Assembly: GCA_902493755.1 (NCBI GenBank)
Contig: CABURF010000013.1
Coordinates: 1-12,221, forward strand
From: an uncultured Coriobacteriia bacterium
GTDB lineage: Bacteria > Actinomycetota > Coriobacteriia > Coriobacteriales > QAMH01
Direction of reading: 5' to 3'
DNA length: 12,221 bases
Below the pieces are notes generated by a model. The model did not search any database, had not been told where the DNA came from, and saw only the letters and a program-made list of their open reading frames with translations. Shown piece by piece: positions 1 through 6,481 of this stretch. The translations under genes were made by a program, and so were the position numbers. Each line of letters opens with the position of its first letter. Within the stretch, counting starts at the first letter, position 1.

Positions 1-78
1 ATCCTGCACGGCTTGAATCTTGGCCTGCATCTTCTGGGCTTGCTTGAGCATCGCCTGCGGGTTCATTCCTTTAGCCAT
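1..78 (-). CDS. ybaB: YbaB/EbfC family nucleoid-associated protein (N-terminal part)
   Basis: Only the first 26 codons are present; the gene runs off the left edge of the window. The translation begins MAKGMNPQAMLKQAQKMQ, the Met/Gln/Lys-rich amphipathic first helix typical of YbaB/EbfC proteins, which are small (about 100 aa) dimeric DNA-binding proteins associated with the nucleoid. The ATG at 76-78 (minus) is preceded by AAGGAG at 84-89 with a 5-nt spacer. It starts 9 nt after the dnaX stop codon, so the two are almost certainly co-transcribed. dnaX-ybaB(-recR) is a widely conserved gene order, and recR would be expected next, outside the window. The assignment rests on the N-terminus plus context. 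Confidence 0.88.
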   Translation of the reverse strand, partial: MAKGMNPQAMLKQAQKMQAKIQAVQD

Positions 79-87
79 CGTGGCTCC

Positions 88-2013
88 TTATTCCTCGTCG
101 TTTATCTCTTGTACTTTAACACCTGCTCCGAACGCGGAGAGGGCATCGGCAAAATCGGCTGGCATCTCATCGACAGGAGTTGCCTGCTGCTCAGCCACCA
201 GGCTCTCGAAATACCCGTCGTCTATTGGCGGGATATCATCAGCAATGCTCGTAGGAGGCTCGCTCGTCAATGGCGCCGGCTGGGCAGACAGACCCGAGAA
301 CGCCCCGATCTGGCAGCTGAAATGCACCTCGTGACCGAGCACCTCCGCAAAGGCCTTGTTGATGATGGCCTTGGCATCGGGGCCGCTCACGATGCGCATC
401 TGAAAGTCAGAGCCTGTGGGGAAGAGCAACTGATACTGCCCGTCCTCCGTAGACAGCGAAACGCCCGAAAGCAGCGCACCGGTAGCCGCGTCTTCGCGCT
501 TGACTACGGAAAGCAAGGCGGCGAGCAGACGCTCGGACGACATGCCGGCCGCAGGGGAGATTTCTCGACTGCGCTCGCTATCGCTCGCTCCGCTCGAAAT
601 GACAGAGGGAGACGTGTTCGCTGCCCCGCTCGAAATGACAGAGGGGGACGTGTCGTCCAGGATGGTGGAGGGAGCTGTATCGTCCGTGGCAACCGGGGAT
701 GACTCCGACCCCTCCCATGGAGGGAGGTCATCATTCACGGGACCGTCATTTCGACCGGAGTCGCCACAAGGCGACGGAGCGGAGAAATCTCCCATGCCGC
801 TGCTCACGACAGGCTCCAGTTGAGATTTCTCGGCCGCGTTCGAAATTACAGGTACTGCCCCCATCGACGGCCTGAGTTCGAGAGCCTCGATGCGTTCGGC
901 AAGGGCTTCGAGCGTGAGCTCGCTGTCAGGCCTGGTGAGACGCGTCATGGCGATTTCGACGCTCAGGCGCGCATCGGCAGAGTTGCGTAGTTCTGCAACA
1001 AGTGCACCGCAAATATCGAGTGCGCGTGCAAGGCGGTCGACACCACCGAACTCGGCCGCCTGCTGACGATAACGCTCGAGCTGAGCAGCCGTGCAGGCAA
1101 CAATGCCGTTCTCGCCGCCGGTGATGGCCGTCACGTAGAGGTTGCGCAGATGCGAGGCAAGGTCACGCGCAAACTGCGCGAGGTCGACGCCGCGGCCCAC
1201 GAGGTCGTTGATCCAGACGAAACACGACGGAGTATCGCGCCGCGCGATGTATCCCGCAATCTCGAAGAGTGCCGCGATGTCGATCTGGCCGAACATGCGC
1301 GTCGCCTCGTCGAGCGTAATCTTGCCCTCGGTGTAAACGCCGACTTGCTCGAGCGCCGTCGTGGCATCGCGCATGCCACCGGCAGATTTTGCGGCGATGA
1401 ACTCAAGTGCCTCGGGCTCGTATTCGAAACCCTCGCCTTTGCTGATGCGCTCGAGGTAGCCCACGATTTCCTCAACGGAAAAACGACGGAAGTCGAAGCG
1501 CTGACAACGAGACTGGATAGTCTCGGGAACCTTGTGCGGATCGGTCGTGCACAACACGAAGACGACATGCTCGGGCGGCTCCTCGAGTGTTTTGAGCAGC
1601 GCATTGAACGCCGCCGTCGACAGCATGTGCACCTCGTCGATGATGTAGACCTTGAAGCGGCCGCGTGTAGGGGCGAACCCCACACGTCCGATGATTTCCT
1701 CGCGCACGTTGTCAACACCCGTACGGCTTGCGGCATCGAGCTCGAAGACGTCGGGGTGCGTGCCCTGGGCGATCTCGAGACATTGCGGGCAGGCACCGTC
1801 GGGCTGGCCGTTTTGGGCCGACTCGCACAAGAGCGCCTTGGCAAGCAGGCGCGCCGACGTGGTCTTGCCCGTTCCGCGTGGTCCGCAGAACAGATACGCA
1901 TGGGCAACCGCGCCCTCCGATATAGCGTTGATGAGCGTCTTCTCGACATGTTCCTGGCCAACGACGTCGGCAAAAACCTCGGGACGATACTTGCGATACA
2001 GCGAAAGAGCCAT
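88..2013 (-). CDS. dnaX: DNA polymerase III subunit gamma/tau
   Basis: 641 aa, the AAA+ ATPase of the clamp-loader complex that loads the beta clamp and, through tau, couples polymerase to helicase. Visible motifs are Walker A GPRGTGKT (44-51), Walker B with D126-E127 in IIDEVHML, the sensor-1 region LCTTDPHK (154-161) and the SRC motif at 168-170. The zinc module has C63, C75 and C78, but the position of the second Cys of the usual four is D72. Residues about 1-365 are the conserved ATPase and collar. Residues about 385-490 are a low-complexity linker that contains translated copies of a dispersed DNA repeat. Residues about 491-570 look like a conserved tau/gamma C-terminal domain, followed by an acidic tail. 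No run of six or more A occurs in the coding strand, so a frameshift-made gamma form is not supported. ATG at 2013 follows GAAGGCAGG. Confidence 0.96.
   Translation of the reverse strand: MALSLYRKYRPEVFADVVGQEHVEKTLINAISEGAVAHAYLFCGPRGTGKTTSARLLAKALLCESAQNGQPDGACPQCLEIAQGTHPDVFELDAASRTGVDNVREEIIGRVGFAPTRGRFKVYIIDEVHMLSTAAFNALLKTLEEPPEHVVFVLCTTDPHKVPETIQSRCQRFDFRRFSVEEIVGYLERISKGEGFEYEPEALEFIAAKSAGGMRDATTALEQVGVYTEGKITLDEATRMFGQIDIAALFEIAGYIARRDTPSCFVWINDLVGRGVDLAQFARDLASHLRNLYVTAITGGENGIVACTAAQLERYRQQAAEFGGVDRLARALDICGALVAELRNSADARLSVEIAMTRLTRPDSELTLEALAERIEALELRPSMGAVPVISNAAEKSQLEPVVSSGMGDFSAPSPCGDSGRNDGPVNDDLPPWEGSESSPVATDDTAPSTILDDTSPSVISSGAANTSPSVISSGASDSERSREISPAAGMSSERLLAALLSVVKREDAATGALLSGVSLSTEDGQYQLLFPTGSDFQMRIVSGPDAKAIINKAFAEVLGHEVHFSCQIGAFSGLSAQPAPLTSEPPTSIADDIPPIDDGYFESLVAEQQATPVDEMPADFADALSAFGAGVKVQEINDEE
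557..604 (+). repeat. Dispersed repeat copy inside dnaX (plus orientation)
   Basis: This 48-nt segment starts GAGATTTCTCGACT and ends CGCTCGAAATGACA, the same ends as the intergenic copies at 6438-6476 and 11156-11194. Its centre is longer than theirs (extra CGCT-type units). It lies in frame in the dnaX linker and is read on the minus strand as the peptide VISSGASDSERSREIS, about residues 471-486. A second partial copy of only the CGCTCGAAATGACA end lies at 627-640. Confidence 0.8.
591..662 (+). repeat. 36-bp in-frame tandem repeat in dnaX
   Basis: Two consecutive 36-bp units start at 591 and 627, each beginning CGCTCGAAATGACAGAGGG and then carrying a GACGTGT core; the second unit diverges towards its end. 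Because 36 is twelve codons, the reading frame is preserved, and the DnaX linker shows the doubled peptide TSPSVISSGA at about residues 455-464 and 467-476. Confidence 0.7.
745..791 (-). repeat. Dispersed repeat copy inside dnaX (opposite orientation)
   Basis: On the minus strand this 47-nt segment begins GAGATTTCTCCGCTCCG and ends GGTCGAAATGAC, so it belongs to the same family as the other copies but is inverted relative to 557-604. Its centre holds a perfect 6-bp hairpin (GTCGCC at 760-765, loop ACAA, GGCGAC at 770-775). It encodes DnaX residues of about 408-423 (GDFSAPSPCGDSGRND) in the linker. Confidence 0.75.
822..850 (+). repeat. Degenerate dispersed repeat copy inside dnaX
   Basis: A 29-nt remnant with both ends recognisable (GAGATTTCTC at the left, TTCGAAATTACA at the right) but a shortened, diverged middle. 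It encodes roughly VISNAAEKSQ (DnaX residues 389-398). With the copies at 557-604 and 745-791 it bounds the part of the linker that seems to be built from repeat DNA. Confidence 0.55.
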
Positions 2014-2174
2014 GAATCCTGCCTTCGTTCAACGATAAGCTTGCGGAGATTCTAACCCCACGGCACCTCAGTTTAGCATTCCGTCATCTTGCCGAAACGC
2101 GGGTGGATACGCCAACAGGCAGAGTGAGATACATTGGACAGGCACATCTGTCTCAGCAGCGTCCCAGCAGCGGC

Positions 2175-2858
2175 CTACTCGGCACCCGCCTCTTCCTGCT
2201 GGTTCTTTTTCTTCCCCGCACTCATCTTGGCCTTGATGAGGCCAGCCACGGTGGGAATGAACGATATGACCACGATGCCGATGATGACGAGCTCGAAGTG
2301 GTCCTGGACGAAAGGCACGCCACCAAAGAAGTAGCCCAGCAGCGTGAACAGGCACACCCAGGTGACGCCACCTAGGACGTTGAACAACGTGAAGCGCCCG
2401 AAGTGCATCTCGCCCATGCCCGCCAGAAACGGCGCGAAGGTGCGGATAATCGGGAAAAAGCGCGTGAGGAACACGGCAATCGAGCCGTACTTATCGAGCA
2501 TGGCCTGCGTCTTTTCGATACGCTCGGGCGTAAGCGCCTTGACACGGCCACTTGCCACTATGGCTTGGCCCACCTTGCGGCCAATCCAGTAGTTGGAGGT
2601 GTTGCCCAGGATGGCGGCAATCGTCATGAGAATGATAAGCACGAAGATGTTGAGACCGCCACCGTCGGCCGCGAAGATGCCCGCGCAAAAGAGCAGCGAG
2701 TCACCCGGTAAAAACGGCGTGACGACCAAACCCGTCTCGACGAAGATGATGAGGAAAAGTGGCGTGTAGACCCAAACGGGACCCAGTTCGATAATCCATT
2801 GCGCGATGAATCCACGTGGGTCGCGCAGCAAGTCGATGAAAAACTGTATTACTTCCAT
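2175..2858 (-). CDS. dedA: DedA family membrane protein (VTT domain)
   Basis: 227 aa integral membrane protein of the DedA/VTT (SNARE-associated) family. Members are linked to undecaprenyl-phosphate or phospholipid flipping and to membrane-potential homeostasis; the substrate here is unknown. Diagnostic segments are ETGLVVTPFLPGDSLLF (41-57), with the conserved E41 and the PGD at 51-53, and FLTRFFPIIRTFAPFLAGMG (130-149), with R133 and R139, the residues generally essential in the family. Hydrophobic segments lie at about 30-60, 70-90, 140-178 and 188-208. The tail is Lys-rich and then acidic. The ATG at 2856-2858 lies 22 nt downstream of the SRP RNA 3' end with a weak upstream AGGA, so expression may depend on read-through from the ffs promoter. 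No clear terminator follows; a small GACAG/CTGTC hairpin at 2137-2152 has no T-run. Confidence 0.93.
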   Translation of the reverse strand: MEVIQFFIDLLRDPRGFIAQWIIELGPVWVYTPLFLIIFVETGLVVTPFLPGDSLLFCAGIFAADGGGLNIFVLIILMTIAAILGNTSNYWIGRKVGQAIVASGRVKALTPERIEKTQAMLDKYGSIAVFLTRFFPIIRTFAPFLAGMGEMHFGRFTLFNVLGGVTWVCLFTLLGYFFGGVPFVQDHFELVIIGIVVISFIPTVAGLIKAKMSAGKKKNQQEEAGAE

Positions 2859-2880
2859 TGCATCCTAACTTACACAGGAA

Positions 2881-2985
2881 GTGCGCCGTATGGACTTGGG
2901 CGCCCACCAGAGGCCCCTTATGGCTGCTTCCTCCCGGACCTGACCAGGTTCGGGACATAATGCCGCCCAAGCCCATGCGACGCAC
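2881..2985 (-). ncRNA. ffs: Signal recognition particle 4.5S RNA (small bacterial type)
   Basis: On the minus strand the segment contains the near-invariant SRP domain IV core: CAGGTCCGGGAGGAAGCAGCC at about 2922-2942, with a GGGA tetraloop closed by TCC/GGA and the asymmetric AGCA side. The flanks pair to make one long hairpin: GTGCG (2981-2985) with CGCAC (2881-2885), and CTTGGGC (2965-2971) with GCCCAAG (2896-2902). The total of about 105 nt fits the short form without an Alu domain. It binds Ffh to target nascent membrane proteins. Ends are set by the outermost pairing and may be off by a few bases. Confidence 0.95.
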
Positions 2986-3001
2986 TTGCGAGCGTTGGAA
3001 C

Positions 3002-3007
3002 ATTGTA
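3002..3007 (-). promoter_or_regulatory. Candidate -10 box of the ffs promoter
   Basis: TACAAT on the minus strand lies 17-22 nt upstream of the paired 5' end of the SRP RNA, the expected position for a -10 element with a start of transcription near 2995 followed by slight 5' trimming. No good -35 hexamer was found at 16-18 nt, so this is a tentative call based on the hexamer and its position. Confidence 0.4.
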
Positions 3008-3054
3008 GCGCTTGATGGCAACGGAGATACGTAAAATAAATGTAAAGTGGCTGC

Positions 3055-3462
3055 CTACTCGACAGCAGCATCGCCCTCGGCCATCGCGCCATTGGCTGAT
3101 GGCTCGGCATCGCCATTGTTCGAAACCTTATCGAATATGGTGGTCTTCGTGCCGCCCGCACCATCGCTCTCGTCGAGTGTGAGCTGCTGACCGTTGTTGC
3201 CGAAGGTGTACTTCGCCTCGCCTGTTGCATCGCCCGACTTGTAGGTGATGGTCTTGGAACCAGGATCGACCGTGTAGTCGAAGGTGTTACCGACAAGCTT
3301 GAACTTGTCTCCTGAGAAGACAACCGTGACCTCCGTGTCTTTGATCTTCCACTCACCCACGAGCTCGTTGGCATCTGACGACCCGCATGCCGCAAACGCG
3401 AACAGGCAAGTACAGGACATGATCGCAGCGACAAGGCATGCGATAAGGCGTTTTCTAATCAC
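3055..3462 (-). CDS. Small secreted lipoprotein, lipocalin-like fold suspected
   Basis: 135 aa when started at the GTG at 3460-3462, which has a strong AAAGGAG six bases upstream; an in-frame ATG at 3495 lacks a comparable site. The N-terminus is a lipoprotein signal: positive charges RKR (3-5), a hydrophobic core (6-25) and the lipobox-like FAAC with C26 as the lipidated residue (F at -3 is not ideal). The mature part starts GSSDANELVGEWKIKD and alternates short beta-strand-like stretches (VTVVFSGDKFKLV, KTITYKSG, AKYTFGNNGQQLTL). This resembles small beta-barrel lipoproteins of the lipocalin-like/DUF5640 type, an inference from pattern only. The C-terminal 25 residues are Ala/Glu/Asp-rich. 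Its job is unknown. It lies 57 nt downstream of a small membrane protein gene, and the two may be co-transcribed. Confidence 0.82.
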   Translation of the reverse strand: MIRKRLIACLVAAIMSCTCLFAFAACGSSDANELVGEWKIKDTEVTVVFSGDKFKLVGNTFDYTVDPGSKTITYKSGDATGEAKYTFGNNGQQLTLDESDGAGGTKTTIFDKVSNNGDAEPSANGAMAEGDAAVE

Positions 3463-3468
3463 GTCGTA

Positions 3469-3475
3469 CTCCTTT
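3469..3475 (-). promoter_or_regulatory. Ribosome binding site that sets the GTG start of the lipoprotein gene
   Basis: AAAGGAG on the minus strand lies six bases before the GTG at 3460-3462. It decides the start in favour of GTG over the upstream in-frame ATG, and the resulting N-terminus gives a normal-length lipoprotein signal. Confidence 0.75.
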
Positions 3476-3519
3476 GCTTGGATCGTCACATACAAATCGG
3501 GCTAAGTGTACCCGTAGAC

Positions 3520-3717
3520 TCAGTCTTCGTCTTCGTCATCGTCAAAGGACAGAAAATCGTCATCTGATTTTGACGCAGGCTTATGCCGCTCGGGAAAGAG
3601 CAGCTTGGTCCGACGTTCGAGGATAATGGCAACCAGCAGGAAGAAGAGCAGGCCAACACCAATGATGATGAGGATGCCCCCCGTCAGGCCAAAGTATGCG
3701 AAGTATTCGTCAAACAT
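3520..3717 (-). CDS. Small single-span membrane protein with acidic tail
   Basis: 65 aa. One hydrophobic helix covers about residues 10-33 (LTGGILIIIGVGLLFFLLVAI), followed by a basic stretch ERRTKLLFPERHK, which by the positive-inside rule places the C-terminus in the cytoplasm. The last 16 residues are almost all Asp, Glu and Ser around two Phe (SDDDFLSFDDDEDED). The ATG follows GGGAG in the segment GCTGGGAGAGAGC. No family is recognised. It is divergent from serS and precedes the lipoprotein gene. The sequence shows a hairpin-free small protein with a real start and a biased tail; function is not assigned. The small size leaves some doubt, but the membrane topology is coherent. Confidence 0.72.
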   Translation of the reverse strand: MFDEYFAYFGLTGGILIIIGVGLLFFLLVAIILERRTKLLFPERHKPASKSDDDFLSFDDDEDED

Positions 3718-3773
3718 GCTCTCTCCCAGCTAAAAGTCACGGGTCGCATGGTACCGCAAAACGCACCGTGAGA

Positions 3774-3800
3774 GGTATACTTGCTCGCAACACATTTCAA
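3774..3800. promoter_or_regulatory. Possible divergent promoter between serS and the small membrane gene
   Basis: The 114-nt gap between the divergent genes contains the palindrome GTATAC at 3775-3780. It reads as TATACT on the plus strand (51 nt before the serS ATG) and TATACC on the minus strand, where a TTGAAA lies 15 nt upstream (3795-3800). Spacing is short and the plus-strand -35 is poor, so these are weak candidates. The serS leader is too short for a T-box. Confidence 0.3.
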
Positions 3801-3831
3801 ACGGCGTATCACGCCAGGCACAGGAGGAACA

Positions 3832-5103
3832 ATGCTCGACATTCGCTTCATTCGCGAGAACCCCGAAGCCATCGAGGAGGCTCTGAAGAACCGCCATGCA
3901 AAATGGGATTACGACGAATTCCGTCGTCTCGATGAAGAACGCCGCGAGATCATCCAGAAGGTCGAGTCCCTCAAAGCCGAGCGCAACACCGTTTCCAAGC
4001 AGATTGGCCAGATGCTCAAGGAGGGTAATGCCGAGGAGGCCGAGAACGCCAAGACTCACATGCGCGACGTTGGCGACGAGATCAACAACCTCGACGGCGC
4101 CCTCGTTGCCGTCGAGGAGCAGCTTACAGCCCTCACCTACTCCATCCCCAACATCCCCGGCGTCAATACGCCCGTCGGCGATGACGAGGACGATAACCCC
4201 GAAGTGCGCCGCTGGGGCACCCCCCGCGAGTTCGACTTCGAAGCCAAGCCGCACTGGGACCTCGGCCCCGAGCTCGGCATCATCGATTTCGAGCGCGGCG
4301 TGAAGCTCGCCCACGCGCGCTTCTACGCGCTACATGGCGCTGGTGCCCGCCTCGAGCGCTCGCTCATCAACTTCATGCTCAACGAGCACGTCAAGTGGGG
4401 CTCGACCGAGTGGTGGGTTCCCGCACTCGCAAACAAGGAAACCCTCACCGGCACGGGTCAACTGCCCAAGTTCGAGGAGGACCTCTTCAAGACAACCGAA
4501 GGGCTCTACCTCATTCCCACGGCCGAAGTCATGCTCACCAACCTGCATGCCAACGAAGTGCTCGACGGTGCGGAGCTCCCGATTCGCTACTGCGCATACA
4601 CGCCGTGCTTCCGCGAGGAGGCCGGTAGCGCCGGCCGCGATACGCGCGGCATCATCCGCGTGCATCAGTTCGACAAAGTCGAGATGGTGCGCTTCGCCGA
4701 GCCGGACAAATCCGATGAGGAGCTCGAGGACATGACCGCCTGCGCGGAGAAGATCCTGCAAGAGCTGGAGCTTCCCTATCGCGTCATCAGTCTGTGCACG
4801 GGTGACCTTGGCTTCTCGGCCCGCCAGACCTATGACCTCGAGGTATGGTTGCCGAGCTATGGTGCCTACAAGGAGATTTCGAGCTGCAGCAATTGCGGAG
4901 ACTTCCAGGCACGCCGCGCCAACATCAAGTTCACCGATGAGAACGGCAAAAAGCATTTTGCGCACACCCTCAACGGCAGCGGTCTTGCCGTGGGACGCAC
5001 GATGGCCGCCATCATCGAGAACTACCAGAACGCCGATGGCACCATCACGGTTCCCGAAGCACTGCGTCCATATATGGGCTGTGATGTGATAACCGCTCAG
5101 TAG
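3832..5103 (+). CDS. serS: Serine--tRNA ligase
   Basis: 423 aa class II aminoacyl-tRNA synthetase that charges tRNA-Ser (and tRNA-Sec if present) in the cytoplasm. The N-terminal region (about 26-105) is rich in charged heptads and forms the long antiparallel coiled-coil arm that grips tRNA. The catalytic core shows the TAE serine/ATP-site motif (230-232), motif 2 at CFREEAGSAGRDTRG (259-273) and motif 3 at NGSGLAVGRTMAAIIENYQ (381-399). Length matches the bacterial family. The ATG at 3832 is chosen because AGGAGG ends 5 nt upstream and MLDIRFIREN is the usual SerRS N-terminus; an upstream in-frame TTG at 3781 would add 17 unrelated residues. Two TrkA-type genes follow at 16 nt, so a shared transcript is likely. 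Confidence 0.97.
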   Translation: MLDIRFIRENPEAIEEALKNRHAKWDYDEFRRLDEERREIIQKVESLKAERNTVSKQIGQMLKEGNAEEAENAKTHMRDVGDEINNLDGALVAVEEQLTALTYSIPNIPGVNTPVGDDEDDNPEVRRWGTPREFDFEAKPHWDLGPELGIIDFERGVKLAHARFYALHGAGARLERSLINFMLNEHVKWGSTEWWVPALANKETLTGTGQLPKFEEDLFKTTEGLYLIPTAEVMLTNLHANEVLDGAELPIRYCAYTPCFREEAGSAGRDTRGIIRVHQFDKVEMVRFAEPDKSDEELEDMTACAEKILQELELPYRVISLCTGDLGFSARQTYDLEVWLPSYGAYKEISSCSNCGDFQARRANIKFTDENGKKHFAHTLNGSGLAVGRTMAAIIENYQNADGTITVPEALRPYMGCDVITAQ

Positions 5104-5119
5104 GACGAAGGAGCGCGTC

Positions 5120-5764
5120 ATGAACATTATCGTCGTGGGCTGTGGCCGCGTGGGAAGCCACTTGGCAACGCTGCTTTCCGAAGATGGGCATAACGTCTCT
5201 GTCATCGATCGCGCCGCCGACGCATTCAAGAACCTCGGACGTGACTTCAATGGCCGCATTGTACGCGGTATCGGTTTCGACGAGAGCGCCCTCATGGACG
5301 CCGGCATCGACGAGGCAGACGTCATTGCTGCCGTCACGAGCAACGATAACGCCAATCTCATGATCGCGGAGGTTGCGCGACGCATTTATGAGGTCCCACA
5401 CGTCATCACGCGTCTATACGAGGCGCGTCGTGAGAAGACCTATGCGCAGCTCGGCATTGACTTCGCCTGCGGAACGACACTCGTAGCCGAGGAGATCTTC
5501 TCGAAGATCCAGTCGGGCCATGGCCATCACATCGACACCTTCGGCAGCTACGAGCTGGCGCGCTTTGCCTTCAACCTCGAAGATGACACCACCATGTCAT
5601 GCAGCGAGCTTGAGAAGGACTACGATGCGCGCGTCGTCGCCGTCGAGCATGACGACGAGACCATCCTCCCCTCGCAAGACACGATTCTGCACGATGGCGA
5701 CGTGGCCATCGTCTGTGTCGCCCGCGAGGACTTCGGCCGTCTCTCGCGCTTTATCAGGAGCTGA
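5120..5764 (+). CDS. trkA: TrkA-type (RCK) potassium uptake regulatory protein, CeoB-like
   Basis: 214 aa cytoplasmic regulator of a Trk/Ktr-type potassium transporter. The RCK_N Rossmann domain spans about 1-130 with an intact dinucleotide loop G7-C-G-R-V-G12 and an acidic residue at the end of strand 2 (D30), consistent with NAD(H)-type binding. A C-terminal RCK_C domain (about 135-214) ends in the usual DTILHDGDVAIVCV pattern. ATG follows AAGGAG with good spacing, 16 nt after serS. The next gene is a paralogue starting 4 nt later, an arrangement like the ceoB/ceoC pair of actinobacteria. No transporter membrane subunit is in the window, so the partner must be encoded elsewhere. Confidence 0.92.
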   Translation: MNIIVVGCGRVGSHLATLLSEDGHNVSVIDRAADAFKNLGRDFNGRIVRGIGFDESALMDAGIDEADVIAAVTSNDNANLMIAEVARRIYEVPHVITRLYEARREKTYAQLGIDFACGTTLVAEEIFSKIQSGHGHHIDTFGSYELARFAFNLEDDTTMSCSELEKDYDARVVAVEHDDETILPSQDTILHDGDVAIVCVAREDFGRLSRFIRS

Positions 5765-5768
5765 TCAC

Positions 5769-6434
5769 ATGTTCATCGTCATTAGCGGCGGGTCAACCAC
5801 CTCGGAATACCTCATCTCGATGATGCTCGAGCAGAACCACCGCATTACCCTCATCGAAGAGGAGCGCGAGACCATCGATCACCTCGCTGACACGCTGCCT
5901 CCCGAAGTCCTCATCATCGAGGGCGACGGCACCGATTCGGCCGTGCAGCTCGATGCCGGTGTCGATGACGCTGATCTGTTCATTGCGCTCATGGGCCATG
6001 ACGAGACGAATCTCGTTGCTTGCGAGATTGCCATGACCGCCTTCAACGTTCCGCGCTGCATCGCCAATGTCAACAATCCCAAGAATGGTCGCATCTTTCA
6101 TGAGGTGGGCATCGAACCCGTTTCATCGACCGAGCTCATTGCGCGCATGGTCGAGGAAGAGGCCATTGTCGGCGATATGCGCATGGTCTTTTCGCTGCGC
6201 GAGGGCGACATCGTGATGGTCGAGACAAAGCTTCCCGCCAAGATGCGCCACAAGGACGGCGTGCGCGTGGCTGACATCCCCTTCTCGCACGATACGCAGC
6301 TCATCGCCGTCATTCGCGATGACGAGTTCGTGATGATCACGGGCGATACGGTGCTGTACCCGGGCGAGACCATCATCGCCGCCACCAAGAGCGATGCCGA
6401 GGAGGAGTTCCGTAACATCATCAGGCATCTGTAG
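5769..6434 (+). CDS. Second TrkA-type (RCK) protein with degenerate Rossmann loop, CeoC-like
   Basis: 221 aa, same two-domain RCK_N plus RCK_C layout as its neighbour, and it aligns with it without gaps over the first 25 residues. The glycine loop is altered: G7-G8-S9-T10-T11-S12 where the partner has G7-C8-G9-R10-V11-G12, so the second and third glycines are serines. E30 sits at the strand-2 acidic position. The RCK_C part ends MITGDTVLYPGETIIAATK. ATG at 5769 follows AGGAG inside the end of the previous gene, 4 nt after its stop, which suggests translational coupling and a paired complex. A dispersed repeat starts 4 nt past its stop codon. An obligate partner to the first protein with reduced nucleotide binding is the simplest reading; that part is inference. 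Confidence 0.9.
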   Translation: MFIVISGGSTTSEYLISMMLEQNHRITLIEEERETIDHLADTLPPEVLIIEGDGTDSAVQLDAGVDDADLFIALMGHDETNLVACEIAMTAFNVPRCIANVNNPKNGRIFHEVGIEPVSSTELIARMVEEEAIVGDMRMVFSLREGDIVMVETKLPAKMRHKDGVRVADIPFSHDTQLIAVIRDDEFVMITGDTVLYPGETIIAATKSDAEEEFRNIIRHL

Positions 6435-6437
6435 AGC

Positions 6438-6476
6438 GAGATTTCTCGACTCCGCTTCGCTCCGCTCGAAATGACA
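6438..6476 (+). repeat. Dispersed repeat copy downstream of the trkA pair
   Basis: 39 nt beginning GAGATTTCTCGACT and ending CGCTCGAAATGACA. It matches the copy at 11156-11194 at 37 of 39 positions by eye. The left end GAGATTTCTC is itself an inverted repeat (GAGA/TCTC). On the minus strand it reads as the peptide CHFERSEAESRN, a pattern familiar as spurious translation of such repeats. Confidence 0.82.
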
Positions 6477-6481
6477 AGAGG

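Noticed and set aside
88..2013. Programmed frameshift in dnaX to make gamma
   Set aside because: No A-rich slippery heptamer or run of six A was found in the coding strand.
1150..2055. Long plus-strand open frame opposite dnaX
   Set aside because: It is a GC-rich mirror of dnaX with no recognisable domain, no good ribosome site, and an Arg/Leu-heavy composition typical of antisense frames.
2103..2160. Terminator after the DedA gene
   Set aside because: The GACAG/CTGTC hairpin has only five pairs and no T-run on the minus strand.
3718..3831. T-box leader before serS
   Set aside because: The gap is only 114 nt, and no T-box consensus or antiterminator/terminator pair is visible.
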